Part shown: piece after piece, positions 1 through 8,931 of the stretch | Layout of the letters: each line of letters begins with the position of its first letter | Numbering within the stretch: position 1 is the stretch's first letter | DNA from: Dactylosporangium roseum | GTDB taxonomy: Bacteria; Actinomycetota; Actinomycetes; Mycobacteriales; Micromonosporaceae | Assembly: GCF_025264685.1 (NCBI RefSeq) | Contig: NZ_CP073721.1 | Coordinates: 611,001-675,000, forward strand | Length of the DNA stretch: 64,000 bases | Direction: 5' to 3' | Notes under the pieces: generated by a model | Databases searched by the model: none | Seen by the model: only the letters and a program-made list of their open reading frames with translations | What the model was told of the DNA's origin: nothing | Translations under genes and position numbers: made by a program

Positions 1-211
1 GCTCGTCGTCGACACTGTCGTCGCCGACCGAGCTGAACGGGTCAGGCGTCGTCTCGACGGGCGCGACGGTCGGCCCAAGCGCGTCGTTCGGCGGCCCGTC
101 GGTGCGGCTGTCGAGGATCGTACGACCGAAGCCCACGACGGCGAGGACGATCACGACGAGGAGCAGCGCGATGCCGTACCGCGTGCCGAGAAGACGCAGG
201 ACCGTCCGCAT
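1..211 (-). CDS. Membrane-anchored protein of the type IV secretion-like operon (3' end outside window)
   Basis: This reading frame starts at ATG 211 and runs off the left edge without a stop, so about 70 residues are visible. They show a short basic N-terminus (MRTVLRLLGTRYG), one membrane helix of about 18 hydrophobic residues, then an acidic, proline- and threonine-rich extracytoplasmic stretch. It starts 6 nt after the VirB6-like gene stops, so it is almost certainly the next gene of the same minus-strand operon. A bitopic protein at this place could be an assembly or accessory factor of the secretion channel, but no family motif is visible in this fragment. Confidence 0.6.
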   Translation of the reverse strand, partial: MRTVLRLLGTRYGIALLLVVIVLAVVGFGRTILDSRTDGPPNDALGPTVAPVETTPDPFSSVGDDSVDDE

Positions 212-217
212 CGCCCG

Positions 218-2182
218 TCACCCCGGCAGACTCGCCGACTCCGGCCGTCGCGCCGGCCCTCGGTCGGTGCCGGCACGGTCCGAGTCGGGCCGATAGATCG
301 AGTAGGACGGTGCGTTCTCAGCGGGCACGTCAGGCTCCTCCCAACGCGGCTCCCGCCGCCGGCGCTGCGATGCGTCCTGCCGGCTCGACCGCTCCTCGGG
401 CCGCCCCCCGCCGTCGTGCCCGGACCCGCCGCCGCTCCTGACGGGGAGCGAGTCTTCGGTCCGCGACTCAGGCCGCTGCTGTGTCTGCAAACTTTCCCCC
501 CGCCGCTGGCTCCGAGGCTCGTTGGTACCTCCGGCGTCGACGATCTTCAACGCTGCGGCTTGGCGAACATCCCGCATGAACAGCCGGTGCCAGCTACCCG
601 CGGAGGTGATCGCGCGGGTGGAGTCCTTGCCGCCGAGTTGGGTGATCCTGCGGTACGGCCGGAGCAACAGCCAGCCGACAACTCCGGTGAGCCAGATCAG
701 CAATACCTGGAGCCATCCAGCCAACGACGCCGTTCCGAGAATCAACGTGACGGCAAAGAGGTAGATGGCCGATCCGGTACCGAAGATGATGATGTTGAAG
801 ATCGCCGCAATGACAGCGTTGCCGAGCCGCCGCAGGCCAGCGTTGGCCGGCCGCAACAACCCGACAGTTCCCAAGATCGGCGCCGCAATGACGGCCCACC
901 GAAAAATCAGGAAGCCGAGGATGACCAGAATGGACGCGGTGATATCGAACAGGGAAAAGAAGAGGGCGGACAGAATGGCAAGAAACCCCGCCCCGATCCG
1001 ATCCATCCCCTTGGTTCCCTGAAGGTGCTGATACGCCTCGGGATCTTCCGTCTTGATCTGCTCGGCGATCCGCATCCACCGCTGCTTCTTCTCCTCGATT
1101 ACAGTCTTCCGCATCGTTGATTCGACTGGTGGGCCGGGGCGTTTGTCACGGATTCGCTGCTCTTCCTCATTGGCTGCTCGTCGTTCATCGGCCCGAATTT
1201 TCTGGATATCCTCCCAAGAGAAAGACTTGGCGTCGTACAGTGCTGGCCCGTACTTCTTCGCGGTTTCACTGTCTGCCGACCCCAAGGCACCTCGAAGCCA
1301 ATTGTTGTAGAGTAAACCGTCCACAACGGTGTTGCTCGCTCTCACGGCCGGTGGTCGTGTATCGGCACAAGCGGCAGGATCGGGGTTTCGGCACTGGCCT
1401 GGTGGAATCTCCTCCGATGGAGGTCCCACAGCGTCGTGAATAACGCCGAGGCTGGAAACCAAGGTCTTATCTGCCAGGCTTGCAGACCATGCGGGCCATG
1501 CGGCGATTCCCGTGACCAGGACCATGACGAAGACCGCCCAGCCGGCGGTCGTGACCGCGTTGGAAAGATCTGACTGGCGTGAACGCCACAGTAAATACAG
1601 GCCGACAATGGTAAGAGTTATGGCACCAAATGCGGTGAAAACCTTCACGTAGACGGCCTTAGTGGCCTGCTCCACGAGTGGATCGGCCCAACCCCACATA
1701 TATGATGGATCCCATGCGCGTTCCCGGAGAGCGTTCGAGGCGCCGATCACCGATGTGGCGAGAAGGAACTCGCCGTTGGCGACCGTGTTTTCGAACTCCG
1801 CACTAGGATTTGTTACGACGGAGGAGCATTTTAGGTCGTAGGTGGCGAAGTCGTATCCCGCATAGCCGTATTCGCTGTAACGAAAGCGGAGTCGAGAGCC
1901 GCCGGTTGTTGTTGGTTCCTGGGCGAACCAGCCCGCCATGCCGGAATCGGGAGCACTCGGGGTTGGGGCGTCCAGGCAACTCACCCTGGATTGGATGTCC
2001 ACCTGGAGGCGGTTGGCGCAGTTCTCGAAGTTGGTCGGGACCCGCCACTCCTCGACGGTGCACAGTGGATCGCCCGGGGCTCGGGGTGGTGGGGTGGCCG
2101 AGGTTGGGGAAGCGAACCCGCCGAACAGCGTGGCCATCGCCGTCACGATGATCACGGCCGCGTACACGGGCAGGCGTCTCAC
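218..2182 (-). CDS. VirB6/TrbL-like polytopic membrane protein with signal peptide
   Basis: A 654-residue protein with an N-terminal signal peptide (first ~29 residues), an extracytoplasmic domain with several cysteines, then at least six membrane helices in two groups (about residues 175-235 and 395-510) and a hydrophilic Arg/Glu/Ser-rich cytoplasmic tail of about 130 residues. This is the layout of the VirB6/TrbL inner-membrane channel subunit of type IV secretion systems. Its start overlaps the stop of the upstream VirB4-like ATPase gene by 4 nt, which implies translational coupling. Base composition from about 800 to 1900 is less GC-biased than the surrounding housekeeping genes. Assignment rests on topology and context rather than a signature motif. 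Confidence 0.6.
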   Translation of the reverse strand: MRRLPVYAAVIIVTAMATLFGGFASPTSATPPPRAPGDPLCTVEEWRVPTNFENCANRLQVDIQSRVSCLDAPTPSAPDSGMAGWFAQEPTTTGGSRLRFRYSEYGYAGYDFATYDLKCSSVVTNPSAEFENTVANGEFLLATSVIGASNALRERAWDPSYMWGWADPLVEQATKAVYVKVFTAFGAITLTIVGLYLLWRSRQSDLSNAVTTAGWAVFVMVLVTGIAAWPAWSASLADKTLVSSLGVIHDAVGPPSEEIPPGQCRNPDPAACADTRPPAVRASNTVVDGLLYNNWLRGALGSADSETAKKYGPALYDAKSFSWEDIQKIRADERRAANEEEQRIRDKRPGPPVESTMRKTVIEEKKQRWMRIAEQIKTEDPEAYQHLQGTKGMDRIGAGFLAILSALFFSLFDITASILVILGFLIFRWAVIAAPILGTVGLLRPANAGLRRLGNAVIAAIFNIIIFGTGSAIYLFAVTLILGTASLAGWLQVLLIWLTGVVGWLLLRPYRRITQLGGKDSTRAITSAGSWHRLFMRDVRQAAALKIVDAGGTNEPRSQRRGESLQTQQRPESRTEDSLPVRSGGGSGHDGGGRPEERSSRQDASQRRRREPRWEEPDVPAENAPSYSIYRPDSDRAGTDRGPARRPESASLPG

Positions 2183-5100
2183 CGATCGTCCTCCGGGTCA
2201 TCGTCGTGGACGTCCACGACCTCACCGCCGACAGTGGTGCCGGCCGGTGCACCCCCCGGTGTCGTGTCCAGGTAACGCAGCAGGTCTCGAACGTACGAGA
2301 CGTCGACGCGGACCTTCTGGACGCGTCCGTCGACGTCGCGCATCACGAACTCGCGGAACCCCAGCCGCGAGGACGAGCTTGTGTCCACCTGGGACAGTGC
2401 GGCCAAGGTCTGCTCGTAACCTACGTCCGTCGGGACGCGGAGCAGGCGGAGTGCCTCGGCGGCGATCTCGGAGTCCTCGGCGATCCGGCCCACGAAGACC
2501 GTCGACACGAGATTCTGCACGTCGAGCCCGAGGATGTCCTTCGGGTTCTGGGAGGCCACCAGCGCCGCGAGGTTCCACTTCCGGGAGTCGCGGGCGAGCC
2601 GGACCAGGAACGAGCGGCCCGAGCGCCACCCCTCCATGAAGTGTGCCTCGTCCAGGCCGACCAGCTTGCGCTGGGCCATGTCGCCGCCGTAGCAGCGACG
2701 GACGGCGAGCCGGTGGGCGGTGTGCAGCATCGGCAGGGCGAGGGACTCCTCGGCCGACCAGTACTCGCGCTCGATCTTGAGGTCGGGCAGCCGCAGGCCC
2801 GCCATGGTGATGACCGTGAGCGCGGCGTCGGCGCCCAGCAGCCCGGCCGGTGGCGAGCCGAAGAACAGCATCGCCAGCGGCATCTCCGCGGTGTCGAGCA
2901 GCAGGTTGCCGAGCTCGAGGGCCTCATGGTCACCGGTGTCCCGCAGCGAGCGGATCACGTCCTCCAGGGTCGAGGACTCCTCCGCCGGCACCTGCCGGAC
3001 CGCGTGGCGCAGCATCGTGGCCGTCGACGCCTCGCGGGCGACCTGCGGCGGCACCAGCATCATGCAGATGTCCTGCACCAGCATGCGACGCTCGGCGCGG
3101 GCGTTGGACACCGCGATCTCGAACTCGCGGTCACCGCCGCCGCCCAGAGCGTAATGCGACCGCTGCGGGGTCGGGATCAGCGAATACGGCGCGAGTGTGC
3201 CCTGCTCGGAGCCGGTCAGGTTGAGCACCCGCGCGTAGGGCGCCAGCTCCGGCATCGCGCACAGCCGGGCGAGCGGACCGGACGGATCCAGGAGCGTGAC
3301 CTGCACGCCGCGGCGGGCCGCGAGGTAGCCGAGGGCGCCCATGAGGGTCGACTTGCCACCGCCGGGCTCGGCGACGAAGACCGCCAGGCCGGAGCGCTCG
3401 CGGACCTCCATCGGAAAGTGCAGGTCGAGGAAGACCGGACGGCGGGAGGTGCCCGCCGTACGACCGATGAGGTCACCCCGGCGGTCACCGACCGTCGACG
3501 CGGCCTGCGGCAGGGCGGCCGCGAACAGCTTGACCGGCATGCGCCGCAGGTAGCCGGTGTTGGCCAGCGGCTCGCCCGGGATGAACTCGCGGGCCAGCCA
3601 GTCCTGGTTCTTCGGGTGCTGGAGGGCGAGCCGCATCTCGCGCGAGTACATCTGCGTGACCCGGCGGGCTCGCTCGAGGCACTCCTCCCGGGTGCGGCCG
3701 CCGACGGCGATGCGGTGCCAGCCGTGGGCGCGGGACGAGTCGACCGGCAGGCCGGTGCTGATTTCGTCGCCGATCGTGAGGGCTCGCTTGGCGAGCCGCT
3801 CCAGTTCCGGCGGCGCGTCGATGCCGTGCTCGCTGTAGTCGGCCTGCTGGGAACGGATCAGGCGGAGCCGGTGCTCGAGATTGCGGAACGAGTCGCCGGG
3901 GCCGAGGATGTCGATCCGCGACGAGAGCTCCATCGGCCAGGGCAGCCGCTCGTGGAAGTGCAGCCACGGCTCGTGCCGCTCGGGGATCTCCAGGGGCTCC
4001 ATCCGGCCGACGGTCAGGACGGCGACGTGCCGCTCCTCGCCGCTGACGCGGTTGACGAGCTTGACCGTCGAGCCGTAGGGCGTGCGGTATCGCTCCACCT
4101 GCTCCGTCAGCGCGAGCAGGTCACCGCGGTCCCAGCCGCCTTCGAGCGTGGTGATCTGGCCGGGCGGCGACATGCACAGCGCCACCGACCGGTACAGCAG
4201 CCATTCCAGCTCGAACGCGGTCACCCGCCGTCCGCGCATGCCGAACGCGCCGAGCACCTCGTCGAACTGCTCGACGGTGCGTGCCATCCGGCGCCGCTCG
4301 GCGTCGGCGACACCGCGCTTGAACAGGGCGCCGATGCGCTCGGCGAACGTGTCGCCGAGCGTGCGCCGGGCGAAGGCGATGCCCAGGTACGTCTGGCCCT
4401 CGGCGTGGTTGATCGACAGCAGGTGCTTCTGCGCGGCGACCAGGTGGTCGGACCAGGTGGGGGCGTGCGGCACCGGGGGCAGCGGATGCGGAGTGTTGCC
4501 GTCGACGACCCGCGCCCACTGGTCGGCCGGGAACGGCCGGGTCGTGCGTCGCAGGTGGAGCCGGAAGCCGGCGAGGCCCGCGTATTGCTCGGAGATCGCC
4601 GACAGCAGGGCCTCGCGCTCGGCGTCGGGTCGGAACGCCCACCGCACCTCGGGCAGCCAGTACCACGCCGTCACGGTGTTGGGGGTGAAGGTCAGGTGCC
4701 CGGCGATCTCGGTGATCGCCAGGTCGACGGCGGCGGAGCGGTCCTTGTGCCGCGGCTTCGGGGTCCGGTCCAGCGGTGTCTTGCGTCCCCGGCCGGGCGG
4801 TGGCGTCATGCGCGGCGGCCGCGGCGGTGGCGGGATCCGGCCCGGTGCCTCGGCGGGAGTGCCGCGGGTCGGGACACCGCGGGCGGGCGGCGGTGGGGTG
4901 CGCCGGGCAGGTGGCGGCGCGAGCTCACGGCCGGGCGCCGACCGGAGCCCCTTCGACGGGGCGCTCTTGGCAGCGGGCACGCCCTTGGCGGCAGCGGACG
5001 GGCCGGCACCGAGCGCGGGACGCGATCCGACCCCGTTGGTCCGGGTGCTCTCGGTGACCGGCGTCCGGGGTGCGACCCGCTTCGGCGCGCGCAGATCCTC

Positions 5101-5496
5101 CGGTGCGCGGGGCGGCCCGGAGGCGGGTGCGGCGGAGATCGGCACACCGGAGATCGGGACACCGGAGATCGGCCGCTCGGCGCCGGTGGAGGGAGCGCCC
5201 GCGACGGCACCGCCGGGCTCCAGCGCCCGCAGGCGATCGCGCGGTCGCCCGCCGGGCGGGTCGTCGAAGAGACCCAAAAACGGGGAGTCGACGTCTGCCG
5301 CGGGCTGTGCGCTCACCGGCCGGTCGGCGGCTCTGCCCGTGCCGGTGCCGCTTCCTGTGCCACGGAACATCGCCACGCGGCCGTTCTCGGCGACCGCGCG
5401 CAGGCCGCCATCGTAATCAGTTGACTGCGCAGCGTCGTCATCGAGGTCGGGCCGGTCGGAGTGCCCGCCGGTCCGGCGCGGCGGCGGATTGGTCAT
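2179..5496 (-). CDS. VirB4/TraC-like type IV secretion ATPase
   Basis: A 1105-residue ATPase. The first ~250 residues are proline/arginine-rich and low complexity, with a repeated PISGVPISGV motif. The rest resembles VirB4/TraC conjugation ATPases: a Walker A (AEPGGGKST, near residue 710) and a Walker B (LVGLDEAHF, near residue 945), followed by a ...VASQNPKDILG segment typical of the HerA/FtsK-like fold. In type IV systems this protein sits on the cytoplasmic membrane face and energises pilus assembly or substrate transfer. It overlaps both neighbours by 4 nt. The long disordered N-terminus is unusual against proteobacterial VirB4. No relaxase or coupling protein is visible inside the window. 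Confidence 0.75.
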   Translation of the reverse strand: MTNPPPRRTGGHSDRPDLDDDAAQSTDYDGGLRAVAENGRVAMFRGTGSGTGTGRAADRPVSAQPAADVDSPFLGLFDDPPGGRPRDRLRALEPGGAVAGAPSTGAERPISGVPISGVPISAAPASGPPRAPEDLRAPKRVAPRTPVTESTRTNGVGSRPALGAGPSAAAKGVPAAKSAPSKGLRSAPGRELAPPPARRTPPPPARGVPTRGTPAEAPGRIPPPPRPPRMTPPPGRGRKTPLDRTPKPRHKDRSAAVDLAITEIAGHLTFTPNTVTAWYWLPEVRWAFRPDAEREALLSAISEQYAGLAGFRLHLRRTTRPFPADQWARVVDGNTPHPLPPVPHAPTWSDHLVAAQKHLLSINHAEGQTYLGIAFARRTLGDTFAERIGALFKRGVADAERRRMARTVEQFDEVLGAFGMRGRRVTAFELEWLLYRSVALCMSPPGQITTLEGGWDRGDLLALTEQVERYRTPYGSTVKLVNRVSGEERHVAVLTVGRMEPLEIPERHEPWLHFHERLPWPMELSSRIDILGPGDSFRNLEHRLRLIRSQQADYSEHGIDAPPELERLAKRALTIGDEISTGLPVDSSRAHGWHRIAVGGRTREECLERARRVTQMYSREMRLALQHPKNQDWLAREFIPGEPLANTGYLRRMPVKLFAAALPQAASTVGDRRGDLIGRTAGTSRRPVFLDLHFPMEVRERSGLAVFVAEPGGGKSTLMGALGYLAARRGVQVTLLDPSGPLARLCAMPELAPYARVLNLTGSEQGTLAPYSLIPTPQRSHYALGGGGDREFEIAVSNARAERRMLVQDICMMLVPPQVAREASTATMLRHAVRQVPAEESSTLEDVIRSLRDTGDHEALELGNLLLDTAEMPLAMLFFGSPPAGLLGADAALTVITMAGLRLPDLKIEREYWSAEESLALPMLHTAHRLAVRRCYGGDMAQRKLVGLDEAHFMEGWRSGRSFLVRLARDSRKWNLAALVASQNPKDILGLDVQNLVSTVFVGRIAEDSEIAAEALRLLRVPTDVGYEQTLAALSQVDTSSSSRLGFREFVMRDVDGRVQKVRVDVSYVRDLLRYLDTTPGGAPAGTTVGGEVVDVHDDDPEDDR

Positions 5497-5867
5497 GCGA
5501 GATCACCGGTGAGTTCCGGCCGGATGCGCACACGGGTGGCGACCAGTCGGGCGTCGCGCTGCTCCGTGCTCGGCTCCCGGGTATGGCGCCAGTCGGTCAG
5601 GGCGGTGCGGACCACCATCCGCGCGGGGCGGTCGGGGTCGACATACCGGAAGATCAGGGAGGTCGCGACGATCGCGAGGGCGATCTCGTATGCGGGGAAG
5701 TAGTCGACCTGCAGCGTGATCACGTAGCGGATGACCATGAACAGCGGCACGAGCAGCGCGAACACACCGTACTGCGCGTAGGGCAACTGAACCGGCAGGG
5801 TGTAGCCGGGCGGCCCCAGATAGACCAGGCGGGCCCGGTAGATGTCGTCGTCTGTGCGCAGCCGCAT
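5493..5867 (-). CDS. PrgI-like small membrane protein
   Basis: A 124-residue protein starting at ATG 5867. It has a short hydrophilic N-terminus, two adjacent membrane helices (about residues 32-70), then a basic, charged C-terminal half. Size, topology and position immediately before the VirB4-like ATPase match the PrgI family of Gram-positive type IV secretion and conjugation operons, where this subunit takes the place of VirB3. The stop overlaps the next start by 4 nt. An in-frame extension to 6164 exists, but it would run through the upstream pilin-like gene, so the shorter start is preferred. Confidence 0.65.
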   Translation of the reverse strand: MRLRTDDDIYRARLVYLGPPGYTLPVQLPYAQYGVFALLVPLFMVIRYVITLQVDYFPAYEIALAIVATSLIFRYVDPDRPARMVVRTALTDWRHTREPSTEQRDARLVATRVRIRPELTGDLA

Positions 5868-5878
5868 GGTCGTCCGGC

Positions 5879-6193
5879 CTACTTGAACAGCAGGTCGATC
5901 AGCGATCCGCCGAAGAAGAACAGCGAAGCGGCGCCGGCAACGAACGCCAGGCCGATGATCGCGATCGCCGAACTCGTCAGAACCCGGGACACCTCTCCCT
6001 TGCTGGCCCGGCCGATGAAGATGACACCGAGGACCGCGAGCAGGATCGGCACGATCTTGGTCGCGAAGAAGCTCAGGATGCCGTCGGTGTTGATCTCCGT
6101 CGGTGCTGGCGTGGGTGTCGGCGCCAGGGCGATCGCATCCATGGCGCGTGCGGCGTCGCCCCACATCGCCTGGCCGATCTCCATCAACATCAT
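5879..6193 (-). CDS. VirB2/TrbC-like pilin candidate, two membrane helices
   Basis: A 104-residue protein, first gene of the secretion operon. A GGGGAGG ribosome site (6198-6204 on the minus strand) lies just ahead of three clustered ATG codons at 6193, 6190 and 6184; 6190 has the best spacing, 6193 is reported. After a Pro/Thr-rich segment come two hydrophobic helices separated by a short basic loop (GRASKGEVSR), ending in SLIDLLFK. Two helices with a short basic cytoplasmic loop is the VirB2/TrbC pilin plan, and it is the expected neighbour of PrgI and VirB4 proteins. It could instead be another small channel subunit. Confidence 0.55.
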   Translation of the reverse strand: MMLMEIGQAMWGDAARAMDAIALAPTPTPAPTEINTDGILSFFATKIVPILLAVLGVIFIGRASKGEVSRVLTSSAIAIIGLAFVAGAASLFFFGGSLIDLLFK

Positions 6194-6334
6194 CAGACCT
6201 CCCCGGAGGCGCGGCGGGCGTGGTGCACGTCGCGCGTCAAGCCTCGCCGAAAAGACGACCCGGTGGTACAACCCCGGCTGCTGTGTCGTTCTCCGGCAGA
6301 ACCTTATCCGGGCGTTTGCCCTGGTAATTGCCCA

Positions 6335-6362
6335 TTGTCGGGTTTAACGGTCCGAATAACGT
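6335..6362 (+). promoter_or_regulatory. Putative promoter in the folP / secretion-operon intergenic region
   Basis: The 327-nt gap between the divergent secretion operon (start 6193) and folP (start 6521) contains TTGTCG at 6335-6340 and TAACGT at 6357-6362 with a 16-nt spacer, an acceptable sigma-70-type promoter pointing at folP. On the minus strand TAAGGT (from 6306 down to 6301) could be the -10 element for the secretion operon. The rest of the gap shows no reading frame or strong hairpin. Confidence 0.35.
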
Positions 6363-6520
6363 TCACTTGCAGAGAGTACGTTGCAGCCCCCTATCCAACA
6401 AGCTGACCGGTCCGGGGTCTGTGTGCAAAGTGTGACTGCTGTGACGACCCGGAGGCGGGCCGTGAAGGTTGTCGCAGGTCGCCCCCCAGCGCCCGGATTG
6501 AGTTGAGTACCTTCATTCAA

Positions 6521-7351
6521 GTGATGCTCTTGCGACGTCCCTCGCCCGTGGTGATGGGCGTGCTGAACGTGACCCCGGACAGCTTCTCCGACGGCGGTCG
6601 CTACGCGGACCTCGACGCCGCCGTGCGCCATGCCCTGCAGATGCGCGACGAAGGCGCCGACGTCATCGACATCGGCGGCGAGAGCACCCGGCCGGGCGCG
6701 GACCGGGTCGATGCCGAGACGGAACTTCGGCGCGTGCTGCCGGTGATCGACACCCTCGCGGCCGAGGGGGTGGCGATGAGCATCGACACCACCCGTGCCG
6801 CCGTCGCCGCCGCGGCGATCGGGGCCGGCGTCGAGCTGGTCAACGACGTCTCCGGCGGGCTGGCCGACCCCGACATGGCCCGGGTGGTCGCGGACGCCGG
6901 CTGCCTGTGGGTGCTCATGCACTGGCGGGGCCATTCGCGCCGGATGGCGGACCTGGCCGTCTACGACGACGTGGTCAAGGAGGTCTGCGCCGAGCTCATG
7001 GAGCGGGTCGACGCGGCCGTCGCCGCCGGGGTCGCACCCGATCGGCTGATCCTGGACCCCGGCCTCGGCTTCGCCAAGAGGCCGGAACATACCTGGCGTC
7101 TCGCCGCCCACCTGCCCGACGTGATCGCACTCGGCCATCCGGTCCTGGTCGGGTCCAGTCGCAAGTCGCACCTGGGCCGGCTGCTCGCCGACCCCGGTGG
7201 CAATCCCCGGCCGACCGCGGAACGGGAGGCCGCGACCATCGCGACCACCGTGCTGTCGGTCGCCGCTGGTGCCTGGGGCGTGCGGGTGCACGAGGTCCGT
7301 GGCAACGTGGACGCGATCAAGGTGTGGCAGGCGACGAAGGCGGCGGGATGA
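6521..7351 (+). CDS. folP: Dihydropteroate synthase
   Basis: Joins para-aminobenzoate to dihydropterin pyrophosphate to make dihydropteroate in folate synthesis. All family signatures are present: GVLNVTPDSFSDGG, DIGGESTRPGA, SIDTTRA, NDVSGG, ILDPGLGFAK and GSSRKSHLG. The start is uncertain: TTG 6503, GTG 6521 and ATG 6524 are in frame and none has a Shine-Dalgarno. TACCTT at 6508-6513 lies 7 nt before GTG 6521, which fits a leaderless mRNA, so 6521 was chosen (276 aa). The stop overlaps folB by 4 nt (ATGA), so folP-folB-folK are translationally coupled. Confidence 0.95.
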   Translation: MMLLRRPSPVVMGVLNVTPDSFSDGGRYADLDAAVRHALQMRDEGADVIDIGGESTRPGADRVDAETELRRVLPVIDTLAAEGVAMSIDTTRAAVAAAAIGAGVELVNDVSGGLADPDMARVVADAGCLWVLMHWRGHSRRMADLAVYDDVVKEVCAELMERVDAAVAAGVAPDRLILDPGLGFAKRPEHTWRLAAHLPDVIALGHPVLVGSSRKSHLGRLLADPGGNPRPTAEREAATIATTVLSVAAGAWGVRVHEVRGNVDAIKVWQATKAAG

Positions 7352-7713
7352 CGACGGACCGGATCTCGCTGTCCGGATTGACGGTTCGCGGCAATCACGG
7401 CGTGTTCGACTTCGAGCGCCGCGACGGCCAGGACTTCGTGATCGACGCGGTGCTCGAGCTCGACCTCGTGCCGGCCGCGGTCTCCGACGACGTCGCCGAC
7501 ACCGTGCACTACGGCGAGTTGGCCGAACGGCTCGCGGAGGTGGTCGGCGGCGAGCCGGTCAATCTCATCGAGACGCTCGCGCAGCGCCTCGCCGACGTGT
7601 GTCTCGCCGACCCGAGGGTACGGGTGGCAACCGTGACCGTGCACAAGCCCCAGGCTCCGATCCCGTTGCAGTTCGCCGACGTGGCGGTGACCGTGCGTCG
7701 GTCCCGATCATGA
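7348..7713 (+). CDS. folB: Dihydroneopterin aldolase
   Basis: A 121-residue cytoplasmic enzyme that cleaves dihydroneopterin to 6-hydroxymethyl-dihydropterin and glycolaldehyde, the step before FolK. Typical FolB segments are visible: ISLSGLTVRGNHGVFDFER, VHYGELAE, NLIETLAQRLAD and VTVHKPQAPIP, including the catalytic Lys of the last motif. Length is normal for the family. It overlaps folP and folK by 4 nt each. Confidence 0.95.
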   Translation: MTTDRISLSGLTVRGNHGVFDFERRDGQDFVIDAVLELDLVPAAVSDDVADTVHYGELAERLAEVVGGEPVNLIETLAQRLADVCLADPRVRVATVTVHKPQAPIPLQFADVAVTVRRSRS

Positions 7714-8231
7714 CCCGCGCCGTGCTGTCGCTCGGCAGCAACCTCGGCGACCGGGAGGCCCACCTGCGCGGTGCCGTGGCAGGTCTCGGCGAGGCGGTGC
7801 TCATGGTCTCCGGGGTGTACGAGACGCCGCCGTGGGGTGATCCGGACCAGCCGCACTACCTCAACGCCGTCGTGCTGGCCGCTGATCCGGCCGCCGGCCC
7901 GCGGGACTGGCTGGCGACCGCGCGACGTCTCGAACGGGCGGCCGGGCGCGTGCGCGACCCGGAGCGCAGGTTCGGCCCGCGTACCCTTGACGTTGACGTG
8001 GTCGCCGTGTGGGACGACGACGGCCAGCCGGTGACCGCCGGCGACCCGGAGTTGACGCTGCCGCATCCGCGGGCCCACCTGCGGGCTTTTGTGCTCCGGC
8101 CGTGGCTCGACATCCAGCCCTACGGGCAGTTGCCGGGTCACGGATGGCTCAACGACCTGCTGCGCGTCGACCCGGTCGCCGGCGACCTCGCCGACCTGCG
8201 CCCAAGAGTTGACATCCACCTCGAATCGTGA
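7710..8231 (+). CDS. folK: 2-amino-4-hydroxy-6-hydroxymethyldihydropteridine pyrophosphokinase
   Basis: Transfers pyrophosphate from ATP to 6-hydroxymethyl-dihydropterin, giving the FolP substrate. The 173-residue protein begins MTRAVLSLGSNLGDRE, contains the diagnostic RRFGPRTLDVDVV motif with the metal-binding Asp pair, and has LPHPRAHLRAFVLRPW. ATG 7710 is used because it overlaps the folB stop (ATGA) and gives the standard N-terminus; a frame extension to 7197 would run across folP and folB. The ~20 residues after the kinase core are a modest C-terminal extension. Confidence 0.95.
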   Translation: MTRAVLSLGSNLGDREAHLRGAVAGLGEAVLMVSGVYETPPWGDPDQPHYLNAVVLAADPAAGPRDWLATARRLERAAGRVRDPERRFGPRTLDVDVVAVWDDDGQPVTAGDPELTLPHPRAHLRAFVLRPWLDIQPYGQLPGHGWLNDLLRVDPVAGDLADLRPRVDIHLES

Positions 8232-8246
8232 TCTGGAGCGGAGACG

Positions 8247-8807
8247 ATGGCCACGCCGCCACCCGACGATCCCAACGCGAACGGTCCGAAGGGCCGGATG
8301 GAGCCCACCCGTCCGGCCACGCTGGCCATCGCGGCGCTCGCCACGACGGCGCTGTCCTGGATCGGCATCAGCAACCTGTGGAACGACATGCCCACGCTGC
8401 CGTGGCTGCCCCCGCTGACGCTCATCGGGCTCGCGATCTTCGAGGGTTTCGAGGCGTACTCGACGCGGAACCGGATCCTGCGCAAAGCGGGCGCGGGCCC
8501 GCTGCAACCGCTGGTCATCGCCCGATACGCGGTCCTCGGCAAGGCCTCGGCACTGGTCGCGGCCCTGTTCGGCGGCGTCTACATCGGCATGTCCTCGTGG
8601 CTGCTCACGCAGCGTGGTGTCCTCGCCAAGGTCTCCGAGAACCTCCCGCAGGCCCTGCTGGGCGTCGCCGCCTCGATCGTGCTGGTCGCCGCGGCCTTGT
8701 GGCTGGAGCGCTCCTGCCGCGTCCCTCCGGGCCGGCGCGACACCGACCTGCCGAGGCAGGGCCGCAAGGACGGGGCCGACCGGGCCGAGGACGACCAGGT
8801 CGCGTAG
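8247..8807 (+). CDS. DUF3180 membrane protein
   Basis: A 186-residue protein with four predicted membrane helices (about residues 26-45, 53-70, 92-115 and 133-152) and a charged C-terminal tail. The RPATLAIAALATTALSW start of the first helix, size and location just after folK match DUF3180, a family of unknown function that travels with the folate cluster across Actinobacteria. Start ATG 8247 lies 15 nt after folK, with GGAG at 8235-8238. Likely cotranscribed with fol genes; no catalytic motif is seen. Confidence 0.85.
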   Translation: MATPPPDDPNANGPKGRMEPTRPATLAIAALATTALSWIGISNLWNDMPTLPWLPPLTLIGLAIFEGFEAYSTRNRILRKAGAGPLQPLVIARYAVLGKASALVAALFGGVYIGMSSWLLTQRGVLAKVSENLPQALLGVAASIVLVAAALWLERSCRVPPGRRDTDLPRQGRKDGADRAEDDQVA

Positions 8808-8931
8808 CCGCCGGCTCGGATCGATCGACGGCCGTGGCAACATCGCGGTCTTCCGGGCCTGGGGACTGTCGCTGGTCACGATCCGCGGTTACTGTGCGAC
8901 CCGTACGGTCCGGTTGGCAGGAGGCGCACCG

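Noticed and set aside
2206..5424. 1072-aa open frame on the plus strand
   Set aside because: Antisense to the VirB4-like ATPase, low-complexity composition caused by GC-rich codons of the true gene.
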